The position numbers and the translations under genes were made by a program. 9,441 nt of DNA from an uncultured Bacteroidota bacterium (GTDB lineage: Bacteria > Bacteroidota > Bacteroidia > UKL13-3), in assembly GCA_903907885.1 (NCBI GenBank), contig CAIVPY010000530.1:1-9441 (forward strand). Direction: 5' to 3'. This document shows positions 1-6,990 of the stretch, one piece after another. How positions within the stretch are numbered: position 1 is the first letter of the stretch; each line of letters begins with the position of its first letter. Under the pieces are notes generated by a model. The model was not told where the DNA came from and ran no database searches. It saw nothing but the letters and a program-made list of their open reading frames with translations.

Positions 1-204
1 ATCACAGGTCATGCGCACGTAACGCCACGCCATATCCTCACTCACAAAAGCTTCTAACTCACTTCTATCTTTCAGCCAATTTTCTAAATCGATTTTGCTA
101 CTGATTTCCCTTTCTAATAATTGATTGAAATATGGAAATAAAACATCCCAAGAATTTACTTTTAATTTATTGGGTAAAAATTTACGGTGAATAATAGTTA
201 TCAT
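1..204 (-). CDS. M3-family oligoendopeptidase, N-terminal part (cut by window edge)
   Basis: An open frame runs from an ATG (complement of 202-204) to the left edge: 68 codons without a stop. The protein begins MITIIHRKFLPNKLKVNSWD and later reads LENWLKDRSELEAFVSED followed by MAWRYVRMTCD. The phrase 'DRSELEAxxSExxAWRYxRMTC' is characteristic of the N-terminal helical region of Bacteroidota M3 oligoendopeptidases (PepF-like zinc peptidases that cut short peptides, usually cytoplasmic). The catalytic HExxH motif lies far downstream in this family and is outside the window, so activity cannot be judged. The gene is divergent from tnaA with 132 nt between the starts. I found no good TAnnTTTG box for it in that gap. 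The family call rests on recalled similarity of a short stretch. Confidence 0.75.
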   Translation of the reverse strand, partial: MITIIHRKFLPNKLKVNSWDVLFPYFNQLLEREISSKIDLENWLKDRSELEAFVSEDMAWRYVRMTCD

Positions 205-264
205 AATGGTAAAAGCTTTATGCGAGTTTAGGAATTATATCTGAATTATTCTCAAATAACTTAT

Positions 265-285
265 ATCAGCCATCTGTATGCTGAT
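265..285. promoter_or_regulatory. Imperfect palindrome between pepF-like gene and tnaA, possible operator
   Basis: ATCAGCCAT and ATGCTGAT flank a 4-nt centre (CTGT). The arms pair over 8 bp if one C is bulged. It lies 51 nt before the tnaA start and 60 nt before the divergent peptidase start, a sensible place for a regulator binding site or a 5'-leader hairpin. No recognised operator consensus is involved and no convincing TAnnTTTG box was found in this gap (TATTTTAT at 292-299 is the nearest on the plus strand), so a regulatory role is inference. Confidence 0.3.
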
Positions 286-336
286 TGTCATATTTTATAA
301 AGGTATTAAAACAGAAGTTGCGCCCTAAATTATAAT

Positions 337-1704
337 ATGAAAACGATAATAGAACCATTTAAAATAAAGTCGGTTGAGCCTATTAAAATGACCAATCGAA
401 CGGAACGTGAAACCTATATGAAAGAGGCTAATTATAACCTCTTTAAACTAGATTCTGAAAAAGTAATCATCGATTTGCTTACCGATTCAGGAACAAGTAG
501 TATGAGCGCAAGGCAATGGGCCGCAATTATGCAAGGTGATGAATCATATGCTGGTAGTCCTTCATATCATAGGTTCCAGAGTGCTGTTAGAAACTTAATG
601 CCTTTTAAACACATCATCCCAACCCATCAAGGAAGAGCTGCAGAAAAAATTCTATTTTCAATTGTAGGTGGCAAAGGCAAATACATTCCTAATAATACAC
701 ACTTTGATACAACCCGTGCAAACATTGAGTTTACGGGTGCTGTTGGCGTTGATTTAGTGATTGAAGAAGGCAAAAACCCGTCATTGGTTCATCCTTTTAA
801 AGGCAATATGGATTTAGTAAAGTTGGAGAATTTTATTAAAGAAAAAGGAGTTGAAAATATTCCAATGGTAATGACTACAATTACCAATAATTCTGGTGGT
901 GGTCAGCCAGTTTCGTTAGAAAACATAAGAGCTACCAAAGCCATTTGTGTTAAATACAATATTCCTTTTTTTATAGATGCTTGTCGTTTTGCCGAAAATG
1001 CCTATTTCATCAAAATCCGCGAAGAAGCTTATTTCAATACATCGGTTGAAGATATCGTAAAAGAAATATTTTCTTATGCTGATGGTTGCACAATGAGTGC
1101 TAAGAAAGATGCCTTGGTAAACATTGGTGGCTGGCTAGCCATGAATGATGATGTGTGGGCACAGCAAGCAAGAAATTTATTGATATTGACAGAAGGTTTT
1201 CCAACTTATGGAGGCCTTGCTGGCCGCGATTTGGAAGCCATGGCTGTTGGTTTGGAAGAAGTAGTGCAAGAAGATTATTTACATTATAGAATTACAAGCA
1301 CACAATATTTAGGAAACCATTTATTAGAAGCAGGAATTCCTATTGTTCGCCCTGCCGGTGGACATGCCATTTATATTGATGCACGTGCCATGCTACCTCA
1401 TATTAAACCATTACATTATCCCGGTCAGAGCCTTGCCGTTGAAATGTATTTGCATGCAGGTATTCGTGCTTGCGAAATTGGTACAGTTATGTTTGGAGCA
1501 CAACCAGACGGAAGTGAAAAAGAAGCTTCTATGGATTTGGTGCGTTTGGCTATTCCTCGTAGGGTTTACACACAAAGTCATATAGATTATGTAATTGAAG
1601 CATTAACCGAAATCAATACTAGAAAGAATGAACTAGGTGGAATGAAAATAACTTGGCAGCCGCCTCAGTTAAGACACTTCACAGCATCATTTGACTTTAT
1701 GTAA
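337..1704 (+). CDS. tnaA: Tryptophanase (tryptophan indole-lyase), PLP-dependent
   Basis: Splits L-tryptophan into indole, pyruvate and ammonia in the cytoplasm, allowing Trp to serve as carbon and nitrogen source and releasing indole as a signal. The 455-aa length and colinear motifs match the beta-eliminating lyase family: SGTSSMSARQWA (51-62), PTHQGRAAE (95-103), FIDACRFAEN (212-221; Asp214 and Arg217 contact PLP), and SAKKDALVNIGG (254-265) with Lys257 as the PLP Schiff-base lysine. The close relative tyrosine phenol-lyase has Thr124, Arg381 and Phe near the C-terminus. This protein has Asp124 (in HFDTTR), Ile381 (in CEIG) and His447 (in RHFTA), as in tryptophanases. The ATG at 337 gives the family N-terminus (EPFKIKSVEPI) with no Shine-Dalgarno sequence, as is usual in Bacteroidota. 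No tryptophan permease gene is adjacent and no TnaC-like leader peptide is visible, so the E. coli attenuation mechanism is not supported. A strong hairpin terminator follows four bases after the stop. Confidence 0.95.
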   Translation: MKTIIEPFKIKSVEPIKMTNRTERETYMKEANYNLFKLDSEKVIIDLLTDSGTSSMSARQWAAIMQGDESYAGSPSYHRFQSAVRNLMPFKHIIPTHQGRAAEKILFSIVGGKGKYIPNNTHFDTTRANIEFTGAVGVDLVIEEGKNPSLVHPFKGNMDLVKLENFIKEKGVENIPMVMTTITNNSGGGQPVSLENIRATKAICVKYNIPFFIDACRFAENAYFIKIREEAYFNTSVEDIVKEIFSYADGCTMSAKKDALVNIGGWLAMNDDVWAQQARNLLILTEGFPTYGGLAGRDLEAMAVGLEEVVQEDYLHYRITSTQYLGNHLLEAGIPIVRPAGGHAIYIDARAMLPHIKPLHYPGQSLAVEMYLHAGIRACEIGTVMFGAQPDGSEKEASMDLVRLAIPRRVYTQSHIDYVIEALTEINTRKNELGGMKITWQPPQLRHFTASFDFM

Positions 1705-1707
1705 AAT

Positions 1708-1756
1708 TTCATTTAGATAAAAAAGCCAGCATAGCTGGCTTTTTTATCTAAATGAA
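1708..1756. terminator. Bidirectional rho-independent terminator, 23-bp perfect stem
   Basis: Arms 1708-1730 and 1734-1756 are perfectly complementary over 23 bp around a 3-nt ATA loop. The core is GCCAGC-ATA-GCTGGC, flanked by A6 on the left and T6 on the right, so each strand carries a GC stem followed by a U-run. It sits between the tnaA stop (1704) and the stop of the convergent minus-strand gene (1764), and can end both transcripts. Confidence 0.92.
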
Positions 1757-1763
1757 TATGTAA

Positions 1764-2345
1764 TTATACAGACTTAGGTCTGTATGTATTGGTGTTAGCT
1801 GCTGATTTACTACTTACTTTTGTAGCTTTAGGTTGGGCTGTTTTAGCTGCAGCTTTTTTTGGAGCTACTTTTTTAGCCAAAGCTTTTTTAGGTTTTTCAT
1901 CCCCAGTTCCTTCAACATTTTCAATTTCCTTATTTTCTTCTGCAGATTCTAATTCTTCAGTTTTTTCTTCAGCTAATTTGGCGAAATCTAAAACATCTTT
2001 CAATGATGCATACCAAGTAATTAATTTCTTAATGTCACTATCATAAACACGTTCGCTATCCAATTGAATGGTGTCAACTAAATATTGGCGTTGATTTTTC
2101 GCATCATCTTTAGGAGTTGGGACACCACCTTGATCGTGTATTTTAACTAATACCTGAGCTAAATGCAAATCACCTTCTACAGTGTACATACTAATATCTT
2201 CAAGTACTGAAACTTTATCTTGGTAGCTCGTAGCAAATCTTTTACCCATACCAATAGTTTCTAATATTAATCCATTTTTAGTTCTGCCAATTATTTTGTG
2301 TAAACCACCTTGACCCGAAACAGCTACTATATCTTTTAATTCCAT
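1764..2345 (-). CDS. DUF5606-family protein with acidic linker and Lys/Ala-rich histone-like tail
   Basis: A 193-aa soluble protein with no signal peptide or membrane segment. The N-terminal part (about 1-123) matches the Bacteroidota-specific DUF5606 family as I recall it: MELKDIVAVSGQGGLHKIIG, NGLILE, a 'VLEDISMYT' block (47-55), and 'DSERVYDSDIKKLITWY' (96-112). The biochemical function is unknown. Residues 124-150 form an acidic stretch rich in Glu. Residues 151-193 are basic and built from short Lys/Ala/Pro units (KKALAKKVAPKKAAAK, QPKATK), resembling histone-H1-like bacterial tails that bind nucleic acid. Nucleic-acid binding is inference from composition only. The gene has its own near-consensus promoter, is divergent from icmF (132 nt between starts) and shares a terminator with tnaA. 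An open frame at 1789-2046 on the plus strand is an antisense shadow of the repetitive tail. Confidence 0.8.
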   Translation of the reverse strand: MELKDIVAVSGQGGLHKIIGRTKNGLILETIGMGKRFATSYQDKVSVLEDISMYTVEGDLHLAQVLVKIHDQGGVPTPKDDAKNQRQYLVDTIQLDSERVYDSDIKKLITWYASLKDVLDFAKLAEEKTEELESAEENKEIENVEGTGDEKPKKALAKKVAPKKAAAKTAQPKATKVSSKSAANTNTYRPKSV

Positions 2346-2365
2346 GTTTATTTAATAAAAGTGGG

Positions 2366-2395
2366 CAAATGTAATAATTTTTGAAAACTATCAAA
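2366..2395 (-). promoter_or_regulatory. Bacteroidota-type promoter of the DUF5606 gene
   Basis: Read on the minus strand, TTTG (2395-2392), 18 nt, then TACATTTG (2373-2366), matching the Bacteroidota primary-sigma pattern TTTG / TAnnTTTG with normal spacing. The -7 box lies 20 nt before the ATG, giving a short leader. Confidence 0.75.
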
Positions 2396-2440
2396 CCATT
2401 GAACAAAGCTTTACAAATTACTTATTTAGCAATATTCTCT

Positions 2441-2448
2441 TATTTTTG
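2441..2448 (+). promoter_or_regulatory. -7 promoter box of icmF
   Basis: TATTTTTG matches TAnnTTTG exactly and lies 29 nt before the icmF ATG. The upstream -33 position holds only TTA rather than TTG, so this is a half-supported promoter. It lies in the same gap as the divergent DUF5606 promoter, with the two -7 boxes about 70 nt apart. Confidence 0.55.
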
Positions 2449-2477
2449 TCAACCTTTAAATAGATATTCAACAAATT

Positions 2478-5400
2478 ATGGAAGAAGTAGAAGCATATAA
2501 ACCAAAGAATAAAATAAGAATTGTAACGGCTGCAGCCTTGTTTGATGGGCATGACGCTGCTATCAATATCATGCGAAGAATAATTCAAGCAAGTGGTGCT
2601 GAGGTAATTCATTTAGGACACGATAGAAGTGCAGAAGAAGTTGTGGATACTGCCATACAAGAAGATGCAAATGCAATCGCTATGACCTCCTATCAAGGTG
2701 GACATGTCGAATATTTTAAGTATATGCGTGATTTGTTAGTAAAAAAAGGGTGTGGTCATATAAAAATATTTGGTGGTGGTGGTGGAACTATACTTCCTGA
2801 AGAGATAACTGAATTGCAGGATTATGGTATCACACGTATTTATCATCCTGATGACGGGCGTGCAATGGGTTTGCAGGGAATGATAAATGATATGTTAGAA
2901 AAATGTGATTTTGCTACAGGTACAAACCTAAATGGCGAAGTGAAACATTTAAAAGATAAAGATTATAAATCAATTGCCAAATTGATTTCAGCTGCCGAAA
3001 ATTTCCCTGAAGATTTTGAACCTTTTCATAACGAAATCAACAAATCAAGCAATCATAACATAACAATTCCCGTACTGGGTATTACAGGAACTGGTGGAGC
3101 GGGTAAGTCTTCTTTGGTTGATGAATTGGTTCGTAGGTTTTTATTAGATTTTAAAAATAAAACAGTTGCCATTATATCAGTAGATCCTAGTAAACGCAAA
3201 ACAGGCGGTGCTTTATTGGGTGATAGAATTCGAATGAACTCTATCAAAGACCCAAGGGTTTATATGCGTTCACTGGCTACACGCCAAAGCAACTTAGCCT
3301 TGTCAAAATATGTTAAAGAAGCAGTAGATATTATCAAAGCAGCAAATTTTGATTTGATTATTTTGGAAACATCGGGTATTGGTCAAAGTGATACTGAAAT
3401 TATTGAGCATAGCAATACAAGCCTATATGTTATGACCCCTGAATATGGTGCTGCTACACAGTTGGAAAAAATTGATATGCTTGATTTTGCTGATATCATT
3501 GCCATTAATAAATTTGATAAAAAGGGTGCATTGGATGCATTACGTGATGTAAAAAAACAATACCAACGCAACCACAAATTGTTTGATAAAAATGCAGATG
3601 ATATGCCTGTGTATGGCACGATTGCCAGTCAGTTTAACGACCCTGGTATGAATAGCTTGTACAAATCAATTATGGATAAAATAGTTGAAAAAACAGGTGC
3701 TGATTTGAAATCAACTTACCATATAAGCGATGAAATGAGTGAGAAAATTTATATCATTCCTCCTTCGCGTACTCGTTACCTTTCTGAGATTTCTGAAAAC
3801 AACCGCGGATATGATAAATGGGTAAACAAACAAGTGGAAATTGCTGATAAATTGTATGGTATCAGAACGGCTATAACAGCTTTGTCAGCCAACAAGAATA
3901 CAGACCCGAATTTAATCATAGCACTCGAGGCTGCTTATAAAGAAATCGAATTAAACCTTGATCCTAAAAACAAATTATTATTAGAAACTTGGGAAGATAA
4001 AAAGAACCTTTTCCGCGATGAATATTATGTGTTTAAAGTGAGGGATAAGGAAATAAAAATTAAGACACATTCAGAATCATTATCTCATTCGCAAATACCA
4101 AAAGTGGCTGTTCCTAAGTTCAGAGCTTGGGGTGAGATTTTGCTTTGGGCTTTGCAAGAAAATTTCCCTGGAGATTTTCCTTATACAGCAGGTATTTATC
4201 CATTCAAACGTGAGGGCGAAGACCCAACCCGCATGTTTGCAGGTGAAGGTGGACCAGAGCGCACCAATAAGCGTTTTCACTATGTATCGCAAGGTATGCC
4301 AGCTAAGCGCTTAAGTACTGCTTTCGATTCGGTTACACTTTACGGAAACGATCCTGACCATCGCCCCGATATTTACGGTAAAATTGGTAATTCAGGTGTG
4401 AGTGTTTGGAGTTTGGATGCAGCCAAAAAATTGTATTCGGGCTTTAACCTTGCCGATCCTAAAACCTCTGTGTCAATGACCATCAATGGTCCTGCAGCTA
4501 TTATCTGTGCATTTTTTATGAATGCAGCTATTGACCAACAATGTGAACTATACATTAAAGCCAATGGCTTATTGGATGAAGTAAATAAGAAGATTGATGA
4601 TATTTTTAAAGCTAAAGGATTATCAAGACCAAGCTATAACGAAACCATGCCTGAAAGCAACGATGGACTTGGTTTGATGCTATTGGGTGTTACGGGTGAT
4701 ATGGTATTACCAGCTGATGTGTATAGCAAAATAAAGATTGATACTTTAAAGCAAGTAAGAGGCACAGTTCAAGCTGATATTCTGAAAGAAGACCAAGCGC
4801 AAAACACTTGTATATTCTCTACTGAATTCTCATTGCGTGTAATGGGTGATGTACAGCAATATTTTATTGATAATGCAGTACGTAATTTCTATTCAGTATC
4901 TATTAGCGGTTATCATATTGCCGAGGCTGGTGCCAATCCTATCACACAGCTAGCCTTAACGCTTTCAAACGGATTTACCTTTGTTGAGTATTATTTAAGT
5001 AGAGGTATGAACATTGATGATTTCGCTCCTAATTTATCGTTCTTCTTCTCAAACGGAATTGATCCAGAATATTCAGTGATTGGACGTGTGAGCCGCAGAA
5101 TATGGGCCAAAGCCATGAAGCTAAAATATGGCGGAAACGAGCGAAGCCAAATGTTGAAATATCATATTCAAACTTCAGGTCGTTCATTACATGCACAAGA
5201 GATAGATTTTAATGATATACGTACCACTTTGCAAGCACTATATGCTATCTATGATAACTGTAATTCGCTTCATACCAATGCCTATGATGAAGCCATTACC
5301 ACACCTACTGAGGAATCAGTAAGACGTGCTATGGCTATTCAGTTAATCATTAACCGTGAGTTAGGTTTGGCTAAAAACGAAAATCCTTTACAAGGCTCGT

Positions 5401-5858
5401 TCATTATTGAAGAACTTACAGACTTGGTAGAAGAAGCAGTATTAAGCGAGTTTGATAAAATTACTGAGCGTGGAGGTGTTTTAGGTGCCATGGAAACCAT
5501 GTACCAACGTAATAAAATACAAGAAGAAAGTATGTATTATGAGATGCAAAAACACACGGGTGAGTTTCCTATTATTGGGGTAAATACATTCTTAAGCAGT
5601 AAAGGTTCTCCAACGGTATTGCCTAAAGAAGTAATTCGTTCAACTACTGAAGAAAAAGAATACCAAATAATGATGTTGAACCAATTGAAGAAAGCCAATG
5701 AAGAAAAAGGTAAAGAGATGCTTCATCGTTTGCAACAGGTTGCAATACATAACAAAAACATATTTGCCGAATTGATGGAAACCGTTAAATACTGTTCATT
5801 GGGACAAATAACCAATGCCCTATTTGAAGTAGGAGGACAGTATAGAAGGAATATGTAA
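2478..5858 (+). CDS. icmF: Fused isobutyryl-CoA mutase IcmF (B12 domain + MeaI-type GTPase + mutase)
   Basis: Interconverts isobutyryl-CoA and n-butyryl-CoA by adenosylcobalamin radical chemistry; some IcmFs also act on isovaleryl/pivalyl-CoA. The 1126-aa chain has the full IcmF order. (1) B12-binding domain, about 10-145: DGHDAA at 23-28 with His25 as lower axial cobalt ligand, Ser71, and a glycine run at 99-103. (2) G-protein chaperone, about 195-430: P-loop GTGGAGKSS at 204-212, DPSKRKTGGALLGDRIRMN at 236-254, LETSG at 296-300, NKFD at 344-347. (3) Linker, then substrate-binding TIM barrel and C-terminal part, about 540-1126: GIYPFKREGEDPTRMFAGE, FSLRVMGD, SGYHIAEAGANP, LQGSF. Substrate residues are Phe587 (in RMFAG) and Gln775 (in AQNT), where methylmalonyl-CoA mutases have Tyr and Arg, so this is an IcmF and not a methylmalonyl-CoA mutase. 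All domains look intact, and the gene appears monocistronic. The ATG at 2478 is preceded by a good -7 box. Confidence 0.96.
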   Translation: MEEVEAYKPKNKIRIVTAAALFDGHDAAINIMRRIIQASGAEVIHLGHDRSAEEVVDTAIQEDANAIAMTSYQGGHVEYFKYMRDLLVKKGCGHIKIFGGGGGTILPEEITELQDYGITRIYHPDDGRAMGLQGMINDMLEKCDFATGTNLNGEVKHLKDKDYKSIAKLISAAENFPEDFEPFHNEINKSSNHNITIPVLGITGTGGAGKSSLVDELVRRFLLDFKNKTVAIISVDPSKRKTGGALLGDRIRMNSIKDPRVYMRSLATRQSNLALSKYVKEAVDIIKAANFDLIILETSGIGQSDTEIIEHSNTSLYVMTPEYGAATQLEKIDMLDFADIIAINKFDKKGALDALRDVKKQYQRNHKLFDKNADDMPVYGTIASQFNDPGMNSLYKSIMDKIVEKTGADLKSTYHISDEMSEKIYIIPPSRTRYLSEISENNRGYDKWVNKQVEIADKLYGIRTAITALSANKNTDPNLIIALEAAYKEIELNLDPKNKLLLETWEDKKNLFRDEYYVFKVRDKEIKIKTHSESLSHSQIPKVAVPKFRAWGEILLWALQENFPGDFPYTAGIYPFKREGEDPTRMFAGEGGPERTNKRFHYVSQGMPAKRLSTAFDSVTLYGNDPDHRPDIYGKIGNSGVSVWSLDAAKKLYSGFNLADPKTSVSMTINGPAAIICAFFMNAAIDQQCELYIKANGLLDEVNKKIDDIFKAKGLSRPSYNETMPESNDGLGLMLLGVTGDMVLPADVYSKIKIDTLKQVRGTVQADILKEDQAQNTCIFSTEFSLRVMGDVQQYFIDNAVRNFYSVSISGYHIAEAGANPITQLALTLSNGFTFVEYYLSRGMNIDDFAPNLSFFFSNGIDPEYSVIGRVSRRIWAKAMKLKYGGNERSQMLKYHIQTSGRSLHAQEIDFNDIRTTLQALYAIYDNCNSLHTNAYDEAITTPTEESVRRAMAIQLIINRELGLAKNENPLQGSFIIEELTDLVEEAVLSEFDKITERGGVLGAMETMYQRNKIQEESMYYEMQKHTGEFPIIGVNTFLSSKGSPTVLPKEVIRSTTEEKEYQIMMLNQLKKANEEKGKEMLHRLQQVAIHNKNIFAELMETVKYCSLGQITNALFEVGGQYRRNM

Positions 5859-5868
5859 TAATTTTTTT

Positions 5869-5898
5869 AGTAGAGACGTTTAATTAAACGTCTCTACT
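5869..5898. repeat. REP-like palindrome upstream of the RAYT gene
   Basis: A 30-nt perfect inverted repeat centred at 5883/5884, with half-site AGTAGAGACGTTTAA and its exact complement. It begins 11 nt after the icmF stop and ends 10 nt before the transposase ATG. GAGACG-containing palindromes beside RAYT genes are typical of their substrate elements. It lacks a following T-run, so it is a poor classical terminator, although the stem could still shape the 3' end of the icmF mRNA. Confidence 0.8.
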
Positions 5899-5908
5899 TA
5901 TTAAAAAC

Positions 5909-6460
5909 ATGACTGACAAATTCAAGAATACATACCGCATCAAATCTGCTAGGTTAGCCGGATATGATTACCGAAATGAAGGTTTGTATTTTGTCACCAT
6001 CTGCACCAAGAATAAATTTCACTATTTTGGGGAAATTGAAAATAGCAATTTGCTGTTAAATGAAATTGGTTTAATTGCCCATAGATATTGGGCTGAAATA
6101 CCACAACATTTTAACCATGTTTCGTTAGACGAATTTGTGATTATGCCTGATCACATGCATGGCATTATTTGTATTGATGAAAAACGTGAAATTGAACGTT
6201 CATCGATAGAGACGTATAATTATACGTCTCAACAAACACCCCAAAACCAACATTTCCAAAATTTATCCGCACCCGCCAAATCATTATCCACCATCATCAG
6301 GGCATTTAAATCAGCCGTTACAATTGACGCCCGAAAAATCAACCCCAATTTTGAATGGCAATCACGGTTTCATGACCGCATTATTCGCGATGTTCAATCA
6401 TTTGATACGATTAGAAATTATATCATAAACAACCCTGCAAATTGGGGAAAGGAAAAATAA
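5909..6460 (+). CDS. REP-associated tyrosine transposase (RAYT), Y1/HUH-type
   Basis: A 183-aa member of the Y1 transposase (IS200-like, REP-associated) family, single-strand DNA transposases thought to mobilise or have been domesticated to maintain REP palindromes. Visible signatures: RLAGYDYRNEGLYFVTICT (15-33, first beta strand of the fold), GEIEN, then VIMPDHMHGIICI (77-89) with the metal-binding HUH pair His82 and His84, and the C-terminal block LSTIIRAFKSAVT (126-138), WQSRFHDRIIRD (150-161) and YIINNPANW (171-179). The usual catalytic Tyr in 'W..xYYDHxIR' is not present here: the block reads RFHDR, with Tyr171 the main remaining candidate. The linker between the HUH domain and the C-terminal block (about 90-122) contains an in-frame copy of the REP palindrome. 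The frame is otherwise intact. It has no visible promoter or Shine-Dalgarno sequence, and the upstream palindrome ends 10 nt before the ATG. Confidence 0.9.
   Translation: MTDKFKNTYRIKSARLAGYDYRNEGLYFVTICTKNKFHYFGEIENSNLLLNEIGLIAHRYWAEIPQHFNHVSLDEFVIMPDHMHGIICIDEKREIERSSIETYNYTSQQTPQNQHFQNLSAPAKSLSTIIRAFKSAVTIDARKINPNFEWQSRFHDRIIRDVQSFDTIRNYIINNPANWGKEK
6209..6230. repeat. REP-like palindrome inside the RAYT coding sequence
   Basis: A 22-nt perfect palindrome (half-site GAGACGTATAA) encoding residues Glu101 to Ser107 plus the first base of Gln108. Over 22 nt it matches the core of the upstream palindrome (5873-5894) at 20 positions. The two differences (6216 and 6223) form a symmetric base pair, T-A changed to A-T, so the stem is preserved. 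The flanking TA at 6207-6208 is also shared. Confidence 0.85.
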
Positions 6461-6514
6461 TCAATTTGAATTTTTCTTTCAATAGCCTATCATTGTGTTA
6501 AATAGATTTGAAAT

Positions 6515-6990
6515 ATGATTGCATCAAATATCGTTTCTACTGGAAAATTAGAATTCATCAATAAAAAATCAATTAGTAAAATTAATTTAGGTTTTAGAAT
6601 ATTTCTAGCCCTTTTATCAGCTCTCGTATTGTTTGTTGTTTTTAAAGATACAATGGTAATTTCAACAATTACAATCTATGTAGTGATTGCTTCTATCATG
6701 ATTTATAATCAATCCAATGGTTTTAATAGAATAGATTTATCAGAAATTCCATCTCATTTATTAATACAATCTATAAAAAGGAGAAGACATTTTCGTATGA
6801 TGAAATTACAGAATTTAAAAGTGTAATAAACACCCAGCAAGGATTAAGCTATAATACCATAGACATTGCTTTTGGTAATAAATTCTCTACCACTTTATTT
6901 GAAAATGAATATGATGATTTCGATAAATTGAAACTATTTATTCATTCAAAAGTCAAATATTTTAATGAATTAAACAACAGTAACAACTAA
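6515..6990 (+). pseudogene. Small two-helix membrane protein gene broken by a -1 frameshift
   Basis: I do not recognise the family. The first part reads to a stop at 6824-6826 (103 aa) with two membrane segments, about 25-44 (LGFRIFLALLSALVLFVVFK) and 48-65 (VISTITIYVVIASIMIYN). After Ile87 the protein character changes to a short Arg/Met-rich end (KRRRHFRMMK). In the -1 frame, from 6781 to the stop at 6988-6990, lies a 69-codon soluble stretch without stops (EKTFSYDEITEFKSVINTQQ, then IDIAFGNKFSTTLFENEYDD) that looks like real protein. One extra A in the A5 run at 6775-6779 would join the parts into one 158-aa protein: two helices plus a cytoplasmic domain, a layout like small membrane-anchored PH-like proteins. 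The break may be a real mutation, a homopolymer sequencing error, or slippage on A AAA AGG; the sequence alone cannot decide. Confidence 0.65.

Noticed and set aside
1343..1585. 80-codon plus-strand frame inside tnaA
   Set aside because: It lies fully within a well-conserved gene in another frame, and its product resembles no protein I recognise.
337..1704. Tyrosine phenol-lyase as the identity of the 455-aa lyase
   Set aside because: The length is close to phenol-lyase, but Asp124, Ile381 and His447 replace the phenol-lyase Thr, Arg and Phe; all three discriminating positions are of tryptophanase type.
1789..2046. 85-codon plus-strand frame opposite the DUF5606 tail
   Set aside because: Its Ala/Phe/Ser-rich product is just the complement of the Lys/Ala repeats, with no start signal.
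5869..5898. Palindrome as a classical intrinsic terminator of icmF
   Set aside because: No U-run follows either arm, and its near copy inside the RAYT gene shows it belongs to a REP-like family.
6503..6510. TAGATTTG as promoter of the frameshifted membrane protein gene
   Set aside because: It matches TAnnTTTG but lies only 4 nt before the ATG and lacks a -33 element at proper spacing, so transcription would begin at or inside the start codon.
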